This document shows, in pieces, positions 34,110 through 42,402 of a stretch of DNA of 64,000 nt. Made by a program: the position numbers and the translations under genes. The DNA is from Geodermatophilus telluris (GTDB lineage: Bacteria; Actinomycetota; Actinomycetes; Mycobacteriales; Geodermatophilaceae). Every line of letters starts with the position of its first letter. Positions within the stretch are counted from its first letter, which is position 1. Under the pieces are notes generated by a model. The model ran no database searches and was not told where the DNA came from. It worked only from the letters and a program-made list of their open reading frames with translations. The DNA is taken from assembly GCF_900102745.1 (NCBI RefSeq), contig NZ_FMZF01000003.1, forward strand, positions 452,681 through 516,680, written 5' to 3'.

Positions 34110-34907
34110 TCAGGTGCCCGCGAGGAACGCCCGGATCGCCGCCGTCGTCTCCTCCGGCGCCGACAGGTGCGGGCAGTGACCGGTGGCGGCCAGCTGCCGG
34201 AAGACGCTGCCGGGCACGTGCTCGTGGACGTAGCGGCCGACCACCTCGGGGGCGATGGCGTCCCGGGTGCACTGCAGCACCAGCGTCGGCACGCGCACCG
34301 TCGGCAGGTCACCGCGGTTGTCGGACAGGAAGGTGACGCGGGCGAACTGGCGCGCCACGCCGGGGTCGGTGCGGCAGAAGCTCTGCGTCAGCTCGGCGGC
34401 CACGCCGGGGTTGTCCGGGCCGGCGACGACCGGTGCCAGCACGGCCGACCACTGCTGCGGGTTGGCGTCGAGGGAGTCCAGCAGCGCGGCGACGTCGGCG
34501 CGGCTGAAGCCGCCGGTGTAGCCGTCGTCGTCGACGTAGCGGGGGCTCGGGCCGACCATCACGAGCGCGCCGAAGCGCTCGGGCGCCGCCTGCGCGGCGA
34601 GGACGCCGATCATCGCGCTGACCGAGTGCCCGACGAACACGACGTCGGTCAGGTCGAGCTCGCGGCAGATCTCCACGACGTCGGCCGCGTAGCCGCGCAG
34701 CGAGCCGTAGCGCTCCGGGTCGTAGTGGGTCAGGTCGGAGCCGCCGGAGCCGACGTGGTCGAAGGTGACCACCCGGTGGTCGACGGCGAAGTCGGGGGCG
34801 ACGGCCCGCCACATGCTCTGGTCGCAGCCGAACCCGTGGGCGAACAGCATCGGCCGGGCGCCGGCCGGGCCGCTCACGTGGACGCAGTTCCGCGTGATCA
34901 CGCGCAC
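34110..34907 (-). CDS. rsbQ: RsbQ-like alpha/beta hydrolase (energy-stress activator)
   Basis: A 265-residue alpha/beta hydrolase very similar to Bacillus RsbQ and to the plant KAI2/D14 group along its whole length: LFAHGFGCDQSMWRAVAPDF, VVTFDHVGSGGSDL, VFVGHSVSAMIG, ALVMVGPSPRYVDDDGYTGGF and TGHCPHLSAPEET. The triad is Ser95, Asp216 and His244. RsbQ activates its partner phosphatase RsbP under energy stress by an unknown small ligand. The gene lies directly upstream of the RsbP-like gene, as in Bacillus. The GTG is at 34905-34907. A ligand for the actinobacterial protein is unknown. Confidence 0.9.
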   Translation of the reverse strand: MRVITRNCVHVSGPAGARPMLFAHGFGCDQSMWRAVAPDFAVDHRVVTFDHVGSGGSDLTHYDPERYGSLRGYAADVVEICRELDLTDVVFVGHSVSAMIGVLAAQAAPERFGALVMVGPSPRYVDDDGYTGGFSRADVAALLDSLDANPQQWSAVLAPVVAGPDNPGVAAELTQSFCRTDPGVARQFARVTFLSDNRGDLPTVRVPTLVLQCTRDAIAPEVVGRYVHEHVPGSVFRQLAATGHCPHLSAPEETTAAIRAFLAGT

Positions 34908-34995
34908 CCGTCGAACGTAACGGACGACGCCGTCCCTGTCGCCGTCCGTCAGTGTCCGAGTGCGTGCCGGAACCGCGCTGTACCGCGGCCCCGGG

Positions 34996-35139
34996 TCACC
35001 AGCGCGAGGTGCCGCAGTCGGTGCAGCGCTTCTTCGCGGTGGTGGTCTCGCACCGGCAGTTGGGGCAGGTCCAGGTGGCCCGCGCCGGGCGGTCGGCGGT
35101 GGTGTCCAGCGTGGTGGTCTCCAGCGTGGTGGTGCTCAC
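34996..35139 (-). CDS. 47-aa zinc-ribbon mini-protein
   Basis: A very small protein with a Thr-rich N-terminus (STTTLETTTLDTT) and a four-cysteine zinc ribbon, CPNC...CTDC, near the C-terminus (WTCPNCRCETTTAKKRCTDC). GTG 35137-35139 and a GGGAG site are plausible. The two CxxC knuckles and compact size suggest a structural or RNA/DNA-binding role, but no function is known. It diverges from the Asp-rich secreted gene at 35328. Confidence 0.65.
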   Translation of the reverse strand: MSTTTLETTTLDTTADRPARATWTCPNCRCETTTAKKRCTDCGTSRW

Positions 35140-35187
35140 GGTGTGCTCGTCTCCCTGGTCGTCCGGGTGAGCACCCGAGGGTAGGCA

Positions 35188-35229
35188 CAGGACATGTCGT
35201 CCTGATGACTTGCGGGTTGCGTGCAAGTC
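35188..35229. promoter_or_regulatory. Two adjacent palindromes in a divergent promoter region
   Basis: CAGGAC-ATGTC-GTCCTG (35188-35204) and GACTTGC, nine bases, GCAAGTC (35207-35229) sit in the 188-bp space between the zinc-ribbon mini-gene and the Asp-rich secreted protein gene. They may be operators controlling one or both genes. The regulator is unknown. Confidence 0.45.
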
Positions 35230-35327
35230 GGTGTGCAAGACGGGTCCCAGTGGTGCACAGGTGTCCCGCGGGAGCGTCCTCGCAGCGAGCCGGAGGGACC
35301 GGCTCCCACCCGAGGAAGGCACCCGCC

Positions 35328-35996
35328 GTGACCCGCACCCGCCTCACCCGCACCCTGCTCCGCACCGCCGTCCCGACCGCCGCCGTCGCGGCCGCGGTGG
35401 TCGCCGGCGCCGGCGCCGCGTCGGCGACCACGATCGCCTACAACGCCTACGACACCGACGCCAACGGCTACTACGACGCCTACGCCTTCGACGACAGCGG
35501 CGACGGCTACGAGGACACCTGGGCGATCGACTGGGACGAGAACGGCCTCGTCGAGCAGGTCGCCCTCGACACCGACCTCGACGGCTGGGCCGACACCTGG
35601 GCCTTCGACACCGACGAGGACGGCTACGTGGAGGAGGTCGGCGTCGACACCACCGGCAACGCCCAGCCCGACGAGTGGGGCGCCGACACCGACCTCGACG
35701 GCTACCTCGACCTGGTGGCCCACGACGTCGACGACGACGGGTACGCCGACTTCTCCGAGCCCGCCACCACGGCGTCCTACGCCTACGCCACGGTGAGCTA
35801 CGTGTTCGCCGAGGCCGACGGCTGGGTCTACTGGGAGAGCACCGTCGAGTACGGCTACGGCCTGACCTCCGACGGCGCGGCCGCCGACAGCGGCATCACC
35901 TCGCTGACCGGCGGCGAGCCGGGGGTCACCGCCCAGATGGAGGACACCGAGCCGACCGGCGGCCTGGTCGCCCAGGCGCTGCTCGAGATGTTCTGA
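35328..35996 (+). CDS. Secreted Asp-rich calcium-loop repeat protein
   Basis: A 222-residue secreted protein. A 34-residue Ala-rich signal (ending GAASA) is followed by seven to eight imperfect repeats of the D-x-D-x-D-G-x-x-D type: DTDANGYYDAY, DDSGDGYEDTW, DWDENGLVEQV, DTDLDGWADTW, DTDEDGYVEEV, DTDLDGYLDL and DVDDDGYADF. This looks like thrombospondin-3/dockerin-style Ca2+ loops. The second half is aromatic-rich (YAYATVSYVFAEADGWVYWESTVEYGYG). It probably folds on calcium outside the cell as an adhesin or matrix protein. The GTG at 35328 is the start. A perfect terminator follows at 36016. Confidence 0.85.
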   Translation: MTRTRLTRTLLRTAVPTAAVAAAVVAGAGAASATTIAYNAYDTDANGYYDAYAFDDSGDGYEDTWAIDWDENGLVEQVALDTDLDGWADTWAFDTDEDGYVEEVGVDTTGNAQPDEWGADTDLDGYLDLVAHDVDDDGYADFSEPATTASYAYATVSYVFAEADGWVYWESTVEYGYGLTSDGAAADSGITSLTGGEPGVTAQMEDTEPTGGLVAQALLEMF

Positions 35997-36015
35997 CAGC
36001 GCCGACCGTCCTGCC

Positions 36016-36044
36016 GGTGCCCGGGCCCGACGGGCCCGGGCACC
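36016..36044. terminator. Strong hairpin terminator
   Basis: GGTGCCCGGGCCC, three loop bases and GGGCCCGGGCACC form a perfect 13-bp stem 20 bases after the stop of the calcium-loop protein. Confidence 0.75.
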
Positions 36045-36199
36045 CGGACGCCGGCGCGCGGGGAGACCCGACACACGCGCCGGAGGGGTGACAGGAGGGT
36101 GCCGAAAGGCGCAGGATGGTCGATTGCCGCGTGTGCCGGAAAAGGGCACGGAATGGCGGCGAGAAGTGAACGGCGACCATTCTAGCAGAGGGAAGTGCA

Positions 36200-38509
36200 T
36201 TGCCGGCGACCCCGTCCGACGTCGTCCCCGACCGCGAGCTCGCGCACGAGCAGACCTACGTCAGCGACCTCTACACCCGCCTCGACGCCGCCCGCGAGCT
36301 GGCCACCCGGCGGCTGCGCCAGGCGATCTCCTGGCCGGCGGTCGACCCGCAGGCCCTGCAGGAGCGCGACGCCACCGTGCGGTTCCAGACCGAGCGGGTG
36401 ACCGCCCTCGACGCCGCCGAGGCGGGCCTGTGCGTGGGCCGCATCGACCGCACCGACGACGGCGCGCTCTACATCGGCCGGATCGGCCTGCCCGCCGACG
36501 ACGCCGGCGGTGACCCGGCACTGGTCGACTGGCGGGCCCCGGCGGCCCGGCCCTTCTACACCGCGACCCCGGTGCACCCGCTGGGCATCGAGCGGCGGCG
36601 GCACATCCGCACCCGCGGGCGCACCGTCGTCCGGCTCGACGACGAGGTGCTCACCGGCGGGGTCGCCGGCTCCGGGCTGACCGGCGAGGCGGCGCTGTTC
36701 GCCGCGCTGGACGCCTCCCGCACGGGCCGGATGACCGACATCGTGCGCACGATCCAGGCCGAGCAGGACCGGATCATCCGCGCCGACGACCGCGGGGTGC
36801 TCGTCGTCCAGGGCGGGCCCGGCACCGGCAAGACGGCGGTGGCGCTGCACCGCGCGGCCTACCTGCTCTACACCCACCGCGAGCGGCTGGCCCGGCGCGG
36901 GCTGCTCGTCGTCGGCCCGACGCCGACGTTCCTGCGCTACATCGCCGACGTGCTGCCCGCGCTCGGCGAGACCGGCGTGCTGCTCGCCGGGCTCGGCCAG
37001 CTGCGGCCGGGACTCGACGCGCGCGGTGAGGAGTCGCCGGAGACGGCGGCGGTCAAGGGCCGGCTGGAGATGGTCGACGTGCTGCGCGCGGCCATCGCCG
37101 ACCGGCAGGTGGTGCCCGACGCGCCCCGCGAGGTCGTCGTCGACGGGTTCCCCCTGCGGCTGCGGCCGGTCGACGTCTCCCGCGCCCGCACCGCCGCCCG
37201 CCGGGCCGACCCGCTGCACAACCTGGCCCGCCCGGTGTTCGTGCGGCGGGTCGTCGACCTGCTGACCCGCCGCTACGCCGAGCGCATCGGTGCGGGCGTC
37301 GACGCCGGCCGGGACCTGTTCGACCGCGAGGACGTCGCCGCGCTGCGCCGCGAGGTGGCGGAAGACCCCGGGGTGCGCTCGCTGCTGGCGCAGCTGTGGC
37401 CGGTGCTCACCCCCGAGCGGCTGCTCACCGACCTCTACGCCGACGCCGACCGCCTCGCCCGGGCCACCCCCGGGTGGTCCGACGCCGACCGGGCGCTGCT
37501 GCACCGCGCGCGGGGTGCGGGGTGGACGCCGGCCGACGTGCCGCTGCTGGAGGAGGCCGAGGAGCTGCTCGGCTTCGACGACAGCGCGCAGCGGGCCCGC
37601 GCCGACCGGGACCGCCGCCGGGCGCTGGCCCGCGCCCAGGAGACGCTCGACGTGCTGCACGGCTCCCGGTCGGTGGACCTCGAGGACGAGCACCTGGAGG
37701 CCGAGGTGCTCAGCGCCGGCGACCTGCTCTCCGCCGAGGACCTCGCCGACCGGCACCGCGAGCTCGACTTCCGCACCACCGCCGAGCGGGCCGCCGCCGA
37801 CCGCACCTGGACCTTCGGGCACGTGGTCGTCGACGAGGCGCAGGAGCTCTCGCCGATGGCCTGGCGGCTGCTGGTGCGCCGCTGCCCCACCCGCTCGATG
37901 ACCGTCGTCGGCGACGTCGCGCAGACCGGCAGCCTGGCCGGCGCCGACCGCTGGGACGCCGTGCTGCGCCCGCACGTCGGCGACGCCTGGCGGCTGGAGG
38001 AGCTGACCGTCAACTACCGGACCCCGGCCGAGGTCATGGCCGTGGCCGCCGACGTGCTCGCCGCCTCCGGCACCGGGCTGCGCCCGCCGCGGTCGGTGCG
38101 CACCGGCGGGGCGCTCCCGGCCGCCGAGCTGACCGGGTCGCCGGGGCTGGCCGGCCGCGCGGCGGCGGTGGCGGCCGACCTGGCCGCCGGCGAGGGGACG
38201 ACGGCGGTGCTGGTGCCGCCGAGCCGGCTGGCCGGCGTGGTCGCGGCGCTGCGGGAGCTGCGGCCGGACGTGCAGTCGGGTCCGGGCGCGGACTCCTCCG
38301 CCGGGCCGGTGGTGCTCACCCCCGGCGAGGCCAAGGGGCTGGAGTTCGACGCGGTGGTGCTCGCCGATCCGCAGGGGGTGCTCGACGAGGGCGTGCGCGG
38401 GGTCAACGACCTCTACGTGGCGCTCACCCGGGCCACCCAGCGGCTGGTCGTGCTCTCCCCCGGCCCGCTGCCGGCCGTGCTGTCCCGGCTGGAGGCCGCC
38501 GCGGCGTGA
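36200..38509 (+). CDS. helR: HelR/HelD-type RNA polymerase recycling helicase
   Basis: A 769-residue UvrD-like ATPase of the HelD/HelR class, which pulls stalled RNA polymerase off DNA and, in some actinobacteria, displaces rifamycins. N-terminal coiled-coil arm (LAHEQTYVSDLYTRLDAARELATRRLRQ), Walker A GGPGTGKT (205-212), DEAQ box VVVDEAQELSPM and late helicase motifs (GEAKGLEFDAVVLADP, LYVALTRATQRLVVL) are present. The TTG start at 36200 with GAGGGAAG upstream is chosen. I saw no copy of the rifamycin-associated element in the 200-bp leader, so rifampicin inducibility cannot be claimed. It ends before the palindromic repeats at 38545. Confidence 0.88.
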   Translation: MPATPSDVVPDRELAHEQTYVSDLYTRLDAARELATRRLRQAISWPAVDPQALQERDATVRFQTERVTALDAAEAGLCVGRIDRTDDGALYIGRIGLPADDAGGDPALVDWRAPAARPFYTATPVHPLGIERRRHIRTRGRTVVRLDDEVLTGGVAGSGLTGEAALFAALDASRTGRMTDIVRTIQAEQDRIIRADDRGVLVVQGGPGTGKTAVALHRAAYLLYTHRERLARRGLLVVGPTPTFLRYIADVLPALGETGVLLAGLGQLRPGLDARGEESPETAAVKGRLEMVDVLRAAIADRQVVPDAPREVVVDGFPLRLRPVDVSRARTAARRADPLHNLARPVFVRRVVDLLTRRYAERIGAGVDAGRDLFDREDVAALRREVAEDPGVRSLLAQLWPVLTPERLLTDLYADADRLARATPGWSDADRALLHRARGAGWTPADVPLLEEAEELLGFDDSAQRARADRDRRRALARAQETLDVLHGSRSVDLEDEHLEAEVLSAGDLLSAEDLADRHRELDFRTTAERAAADRTWTFGHVVVDEAQELSPMAWRLLVRRCPTRSMTVVGDVAQTGSLAGADRWDAVLRPHVGDAWRLEELTVNYRTPAEVMAVAADVLAASGTGLRPPRSVRTGGALPAAELTGSPGLAGRAAAVAADLAAGEGTTAVLVPPSRLAGVVAALRELRPDVQSGPGADSSAGPVVLTPGEAKGLEFDAVVLADPQGVLDEGVRGVNDLYVALTRATQRLVVLSPGPLPAVLSRLEAAAA

Positions 38510-38544
38510 GCCGCCCGCCGGCGGCGGCACCCTGCGCCTCCGGC

Positions 38545-38648
38545 GTCCTCGTGCTCTGCCCCCGCACCGTGGGCAGAGCACGAGGACCGGCGGGACACCC
38601 CTGCCGCCCTCCCTCGTGCTCTGCCCCGCCGGTGCGGGCAGAGCACGA
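38545..38648. repeat. Palindromic intergenic repeats, family A copies 2 and 3
   Basis: Copy 2 (38545-38587) has a perfect 17-bp stem, GTCCTCGTGCTCTGCCC. Copy 3 (38614-38648) has a 13-bp stem, TCGTGCTCTGCCC. They are 26 bases apart between the converging helR and P450 genes. Copy 1 is at 23319-23353. Copies 1 and 2 are both followed by a shared GGACACC. They probably act as bidirectional terminators or are REP-like units. Confidence 0.85.
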
Positions 38649-38653
38649 CCGGG

Positions 38654-39916
38654 TCACGGGACGGGTGCTGCCACCGGGGTCGCGGGGCGCCAGAGCGCGG
38701 CGGGCCGCAGGACGACGCCGCTGGCCGGGCGGGCGGGGATCCGCCGCAGCGAGATGGTGAGGTCCTGGTCGGCGGGGATCTCCACCGGCAGCCGGGCCAG
38801 CCGGGGTGCCAGCGCGGCCAGCAGCGCCACGGTGAGCTGTTCGCCCGGGCAGCGGTGGTTGGTCCGCGGGTCGCCGCCGCCCTGGGGCACCAGCTCGAAC
38901 GCGCCGATCTCCCGGCCGAGGAAGCGCTCGGGCCGGAAGGCGTAGGGGTCCTCCCACAGGTCCGGGTCGTGGTTCTGCCCGAAGAGGTCCAGCAGCACCA
39001 TGGCGTTGCGCGGGATCGTCTGGCCGCCGAACTCCAGCCGCCGGGGCGCGCGGCCGCCGATGAACGGCGCGAACGGGTAGAACCGCCGCACCTCGTGCGC
39101 CCACGCCTCGGCGAAGGCGGGGTCGGCCTCGGCGAGCCGCGAACGGTACTCCGGCCAGCGGGCCAGCGCGTGCCCGGAGAAGGCCACGAACCAGGCGACG
39201 GCGGTGGTCGGCCGGATCACGTTGAGCAGCTCGACGGCGGCCACCCGCGGGTCCAGCGGCTGCCCGTCGGCGTCGCGGTGCGCGGCGACGACGCCCAGCG
39301 CCGACCCGGCCGGCACCGGCACCTCGCCGGCGCGGACCCGCTCGACCAGCCCGGCCAGCCAGTCCTCGCGCCGGCCCCGCGCCCGCCGGGCGCGCCAGTG
39401 CCGCGGCCCCCCGGTGGCGAAGCCGTCGACCATCGCCAGCAGGTCGCGCGCCAGCGCGGGCACCTCCTCCGGCGCGACCGGCACCCCGGCCCACCGGGTC
39501 ACCGCGCCGGCGATGACCTGCGCCGACTCCTCGAAGAGCACGACCTGCGGCCGCGTCAGCCAGTCCCGTGCGGCGGCGTCCCAGTCGGCGCCGGCCCGCC
39601 CGGCCAGGTCCGCGACCCGCTCGTCGTCCATGAGCACCGACACGAACATCGCCTTGCGCACCCGGTGCGCCTCGCCGTCGAGGGTGTGCACCGCGCCCTT
39701 GCCGAACAGCGTGCCCTGCACCGGCTCGGGGATGGCGTGCGCGCGGTGGACGTGCTGCTCGTCGTAGAGGAAGCGCGCGGCGTCCGGGCCCTCGATCGCG
39801 ACCGCCGGCAGCCCGCCCAGCCGGGTCCCGGCGGCGCGCCGGCCGCGGGCCCGGCGCAGGTCGGGCATCCAGGCGTAGCCCTTGGCCAGCAGGGCGAGGG
39901 AGTTCTCGAGACGCAT
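38654..39916 (-). CDS. CYP152-type cytochrome P450 (fatty-acid peroxygenase)
   Basis: A 420-residue cytochrome P450. The haem ligand is Cys356 in the fatty-acid-peroxygenase signature PQGGGDPRTNHRCPGEQL. In the I helix an Arg-Pro pair (NVIRPTTAVAW, R235-P236) replaces the usual acid-alcohol pair. This is the hallmark of CYP152 enzymes such as P450 BS-beta, which hydroxylate fatty acids with H2O2 and use the substrate carboxylate as the acid. No redox partner gene is needed or visible. The ATG at 39914-39916 follows GGAAGGGG. The SIR2-like gene lies 51 bp upstream on the same strand. Confidence 0.88.
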   Translation of the reverse strand: MRLENSLALLAKGYAWMPDLRRARGRRAAGTRLGGLPAVAIEGPDAARFLYDEQHVHRAHAIPEPVQGTLFGKGAVHTLDGEAHRVRKAMFVSVLMDDERVADLAGRAGADWDAAARDWLTRPQVVLFEESAQVIAGAVTRWAGVPVAPEEVPALARDLLAMVDGFATGGPRHWRARRARGRREDWLAGLVERVRAGEVPVPAGSALGVVAAHRDADGQPLDPRVAAVELLNVIRPTTAVAWFVAFSGHALARWPEYRSRLAEADPAFAEAWAHEVRRFYPFAPFIGGRAPRRLEFGGQTIPRNAMVLLDLFGQNHDPDLWEDPYAFRPERFLGREIGAFELVPQGGGDPRTNHRCPGEQLTVALLAALAPRLARLPVEIPADQDLTISLRRIPARPASGVVLRPAALWRPATPVAAPVP

Positions 39917-39967
39917 GCCCCGCCCCTTCCCGCGCGGGGCGGGCGGCAACCCCGGGCGGGCTCCGGC

Positions 39968-41587
39968 TCAGCCGGGCCGCTGCTGCTGCAGCCGGTCGTC
40001 GTGCGGCTCGGAGGCGGCGTCGGCCGGCTCCCCCGCGCCGTCGTGGCGGCGGCCCGCCGAGCGCCCGTGCCCCAGCCGGCGCAGCAGCGCGGCCACCTCC
40101 CCGGCCGCCGACGGCGCCTGCGCCCCCTCGGGCACCCGCGCCGCGACGTCCTGCAGCGCCTCGGCCAGCGCGCGCTCCTCCCCGCTGAGCATGCCGCGGT
40201 AGGCCGGGTCGAGCAGGTAGCCGGTGGGCGGGGTGGACAGGCAGCCGATCAGGTCGAGCAGCACCTCCAGCCGGCGGGCGGCCTCGGCCGGCGAGGTGTC
40301 CGACCGCGACATCGCGACCGTCTCCACGTCCTGCTCCCACAGCCGCGCGCGGGCGAGGTCCTCGCGCAGCGCCAGCACCGTGCCCGACCGGTGCCGCGGC
40401 TCCCGGTCGGGCCCCTGGACGGCGCTGCGCACCTGGTGGGCGATGCGGACGAGGTCGTCGTCGAGCATCGAGGTGCCCACGAAGAGCACGTGCCGGGTGA
40501 GCAGCAGCGAGTGCAGCACGCCGGCCAGCGCCGCCCGGGAGTCGCCGAGCTGCAGGTACTCCTCGCGGGTCAGCACCACCGACTCCGGGTGCGCGGCGTC
40601 CCCGTGCAGCTTGAGCAGCCACGGCCGGCCCGGCTGCGGCTCGTCGTAGGGCAGCACCGACAGCTCCCGGCCGATGTCGGCGGCGGCGAGCTCGACGAGC
40701 GGGTCGTAGTTGGTGGTGACGAACTCCTGCACCGGCAGGTCGGCGATGAGCGCGTGGGCCAGCGCGTAGTGGCCGGGACCGAAGCGCTCCCGCACGAACT
40801 CCTGCAGCCGGTCGCGGCCCAGCTCCCGCGCGAGCAGCGCCGCGGAGTCCTCGGGTGGCAGCCGGGCCAGGCCGGCGCGCAGGTCGTCGTCCAGGCCGGA
40901 GCGGCCGGCCAGCTCGTCGAGCAGCTGCTCCCAGGTGGGCAGGCCGGCGGCCGCGCTGACGCCCGCGCCGATGAACAGCGCCAGCTGTCCGCGGCGGGCC
41001 CGCTCCCCCAGCTGGTCGGCCAGCGACCGCAGCGGGTCGGGCAGGGCCCAGCTGGTGGACTCGCCGCGGCGGATCCGCTGGGCGGCGGCCAGGTCGCTGG
41101 GTCCGCGCAGCACCAGCGCGACGTCGAAGCCGTGCTCGGCGGCGGCCTCGCGCAGCACCGGCAGCAGCTGCTGCAGCAGGTCGCCGCGCCGTCCGGCCGC
41201 CCCGCCCCAGCCGGTGCCCAGCGCGGGCAGGCCGACCAGCCGCCGCGCCCGGCCGTGCACCGGCTCGGGCACCTCCCGCCGGGCGACGGCGGCCAGCGCC
41301 TCGCGGGCGCCGTCGAGCAGCCAGTCCAGGCCCCGGCCGCAGTCGTCCACGGTGTCCAGCAGCCACGCGCGGCGCGGCCCGGAGCCGGGGACCTCGAGCA
41401 CCCGCTCGCCGCCCGACCACTCCAGGTCCACGCAGATGCCCGTGTCGTCCTCGTCGGCGACGAGGTCGGTGGGCAGCAGGTCCCGCCAGCTCGCGGCGAC
41501 CCGCAGGGTGCGGCCGGTGGGCACGAGGACGTCGTCGCAGGACAGCCGGGTCAGGTCGGCACCGACGACGAAGACGTGTCCGCTCAC
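39968..41587 (-). CDS. Macro-like + SIR2-like NADase domain protein
   Basis: A 539-residue protein joining two NAD/ADP-ribose related domains. The N-terminal part (1-170) resembles a macro domain: DLTRLSCDDVLVPTG fits the family's opening strand and LPALGTGWGGAAGRRGD matches its phosphate-binding loop. Residues 185-480 form a SIR2-type domain with GAGVSAAAGLPTW (207-219), TTNYD (291-295), KLHGD with catalytic His328 and GTSMLDDDL (371-379). SIR2 domains of this divergent kind act as NADases in anti-phage proteins (ThsA, DSR). It may instead be a general NAD sensor. The Ser/Arg-rich tail is disordered. GTG 41585-41587 is the start. Substrate and trigger are unknown. Confidence 0.75.
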   Translation of the reverse strand: MSGHVFVVGADLTRLSCDDVLVPTGRTLRVAASWRDLLPTDLVADEDDTGICVDLEWSGGERVLEVPGSGPRRAWLLDTVDDCGRGLDWLLDGAREALAAVARREVPEPVHGRARRLVGLPALGTGWGGAAGRRGDLLQQLLPVLREAAAEHGFDVALVLRGPSDLAAAQRIRRGESTSWALPDPLRSLADQLGERARRGQLALFIGAGVSAAAGLPTWEQLLDELAGRSGLDDDLRAGLARLPPEDSAALLARELGRDRLQEFVRERFGPGHYALAHALIADLPVQEFVTTNYDPLVELAAADIGRELSVLPYDEPQPGRPWLLKLHGDAAHPESVVLTREEYLQLGDSRAALAGVLHSLLLTRHVLFVGTSMLDDDLVRIAHQVRSAVQGPDREPRHRSGTVLALREDLARARLWEQDVETVAMSRSDTSPAEAARRLEVLLDLIGCLSTPPTGYLLDPAYRGMLSGEERALAEALQDVAARVPEGAQAPSAAGEVAALLRRLGHGRSAGRRHDGAGEPADAASEPHDDRLQQQRPG

Positions 41588-41658
41588 GCCGGTGCCCTAC
41601 CCACCGACGTGCCGAGCCGGAACCCGACCGGCCGCGGCGGGCCGGCCGGGGAGGCGGG

Positions 41659-42294
41659 TCAGGCCCCGCAGCCCCCGGCACCGCACGCGCAACCGCCGCA
41701 GCCGGCCGGCCGGGCGAGGACCGGTCGGGCGGCGACCGAGCGCAGCGCGGCGGCACCGACCAGCAGCGGCACCGCGGCCAGGCCCGCGGCCAGCGCGGCG
41801 ACCACCGTGGCGACGTCTGCCGCGCGCCCGGCGCCCTGCACGGCCGCGGTCCCGGCGAGCAGGCCGCCGACCAGCACGGTCCAGACCGCCAGCGCGGCGC
41901 CGGCACGGCGGGCGGTGCCGCCGCGGGCCAGGGCCACGGCCGTGGCGGCCAGCAGCGCCGACGGCACCCCGGCCAGGAGCGCCCAGCCGGACAGGGAGGC
42001 CGACACGGCCGCGGCGACGACCGCCGCGGCGCCGGCGAGCAGCGCCGCCGCCCCGGCCGGCGCCGCGCCGGCGCGCAGCAGGACCGCGCCGCGGGCGGCG
42101 GCGAGCACGCCGAGGCCACCGAGCAGCAGGCGGGCACCGAGGTCGCCGGTCAGCACCGCCGCGACGGCCAGGACCAGCAGCACGACGCCGAGCGCCGCGC
42201 GCACCGGCCACGCCCGGCGGGCCGCGTCGTGCTCGCTGCGCGTCACCGCGCGGAGGGTCCGTCCTGCCGTGCCGGTCGCCGTCGGGGTCGCCAC
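41659..42294 (-). CDS. Polytopic membrane protein with Cys-rich C-terminus
   Basis: A 211-residue protein with about six membrane helices (ALGVVLLVLAVAAVLTGD, LLLGGLGVLAAARGAV, AAALLAGAAAVVAAAVSA, LLAGVPSALLAATAVAL, ALAVWTVLVGGLLAG, TVVAALAAGLAAVPLLVGAAAL) and a short C-terminal CGGCACGAGGCG tail. No family was recognised. The Cys cluster might bind a metal. GTG 42292-42294 begins a 21-residue cytoplasmic N-terminus. A second GTG 21 codons later is an alternative start. It is divergent from the DUF1206 cluster. Confidence 0.6.
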   Translation of the reverse strand: MATPTATGTAGRTLRAVTRSEHDAARRAWPVRAALGVVLLVLAVAAVLTGDLGARLLLGGLGVLAAARGAVLLRAGAAPAGAAALLAGAAAVVAAAVSASLSGWALLAGVPSALLAATAVALARGGTARRAGAALAVWTVLVGGLLAGTAAVQGAGRAADVATVVAALAAGLAAVPLLVGAAALRSVAARPVLARPAGCGGCACGAGGCGA

Positions 42295-42402
42295 GCCCCC
42301 AGTGTCCCTGATGCCCCGCGGCGCGGGACGCCCGGCGCGGGCAGCCGGTGCGTGCGACGCTCCCGGGGCCGTGCGGACGACGCGGCGGGGACGGCGGGGG
42401 GC

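Noticed and set aside
39968..41587. Surrounding 36-47 kb considered as a defence island
   Set aside because: Besides the macro-SIR2 gene there are no restriction, recombinase, TA or phage genes. Neighbours are metabolic or membrane families with normal base composition.
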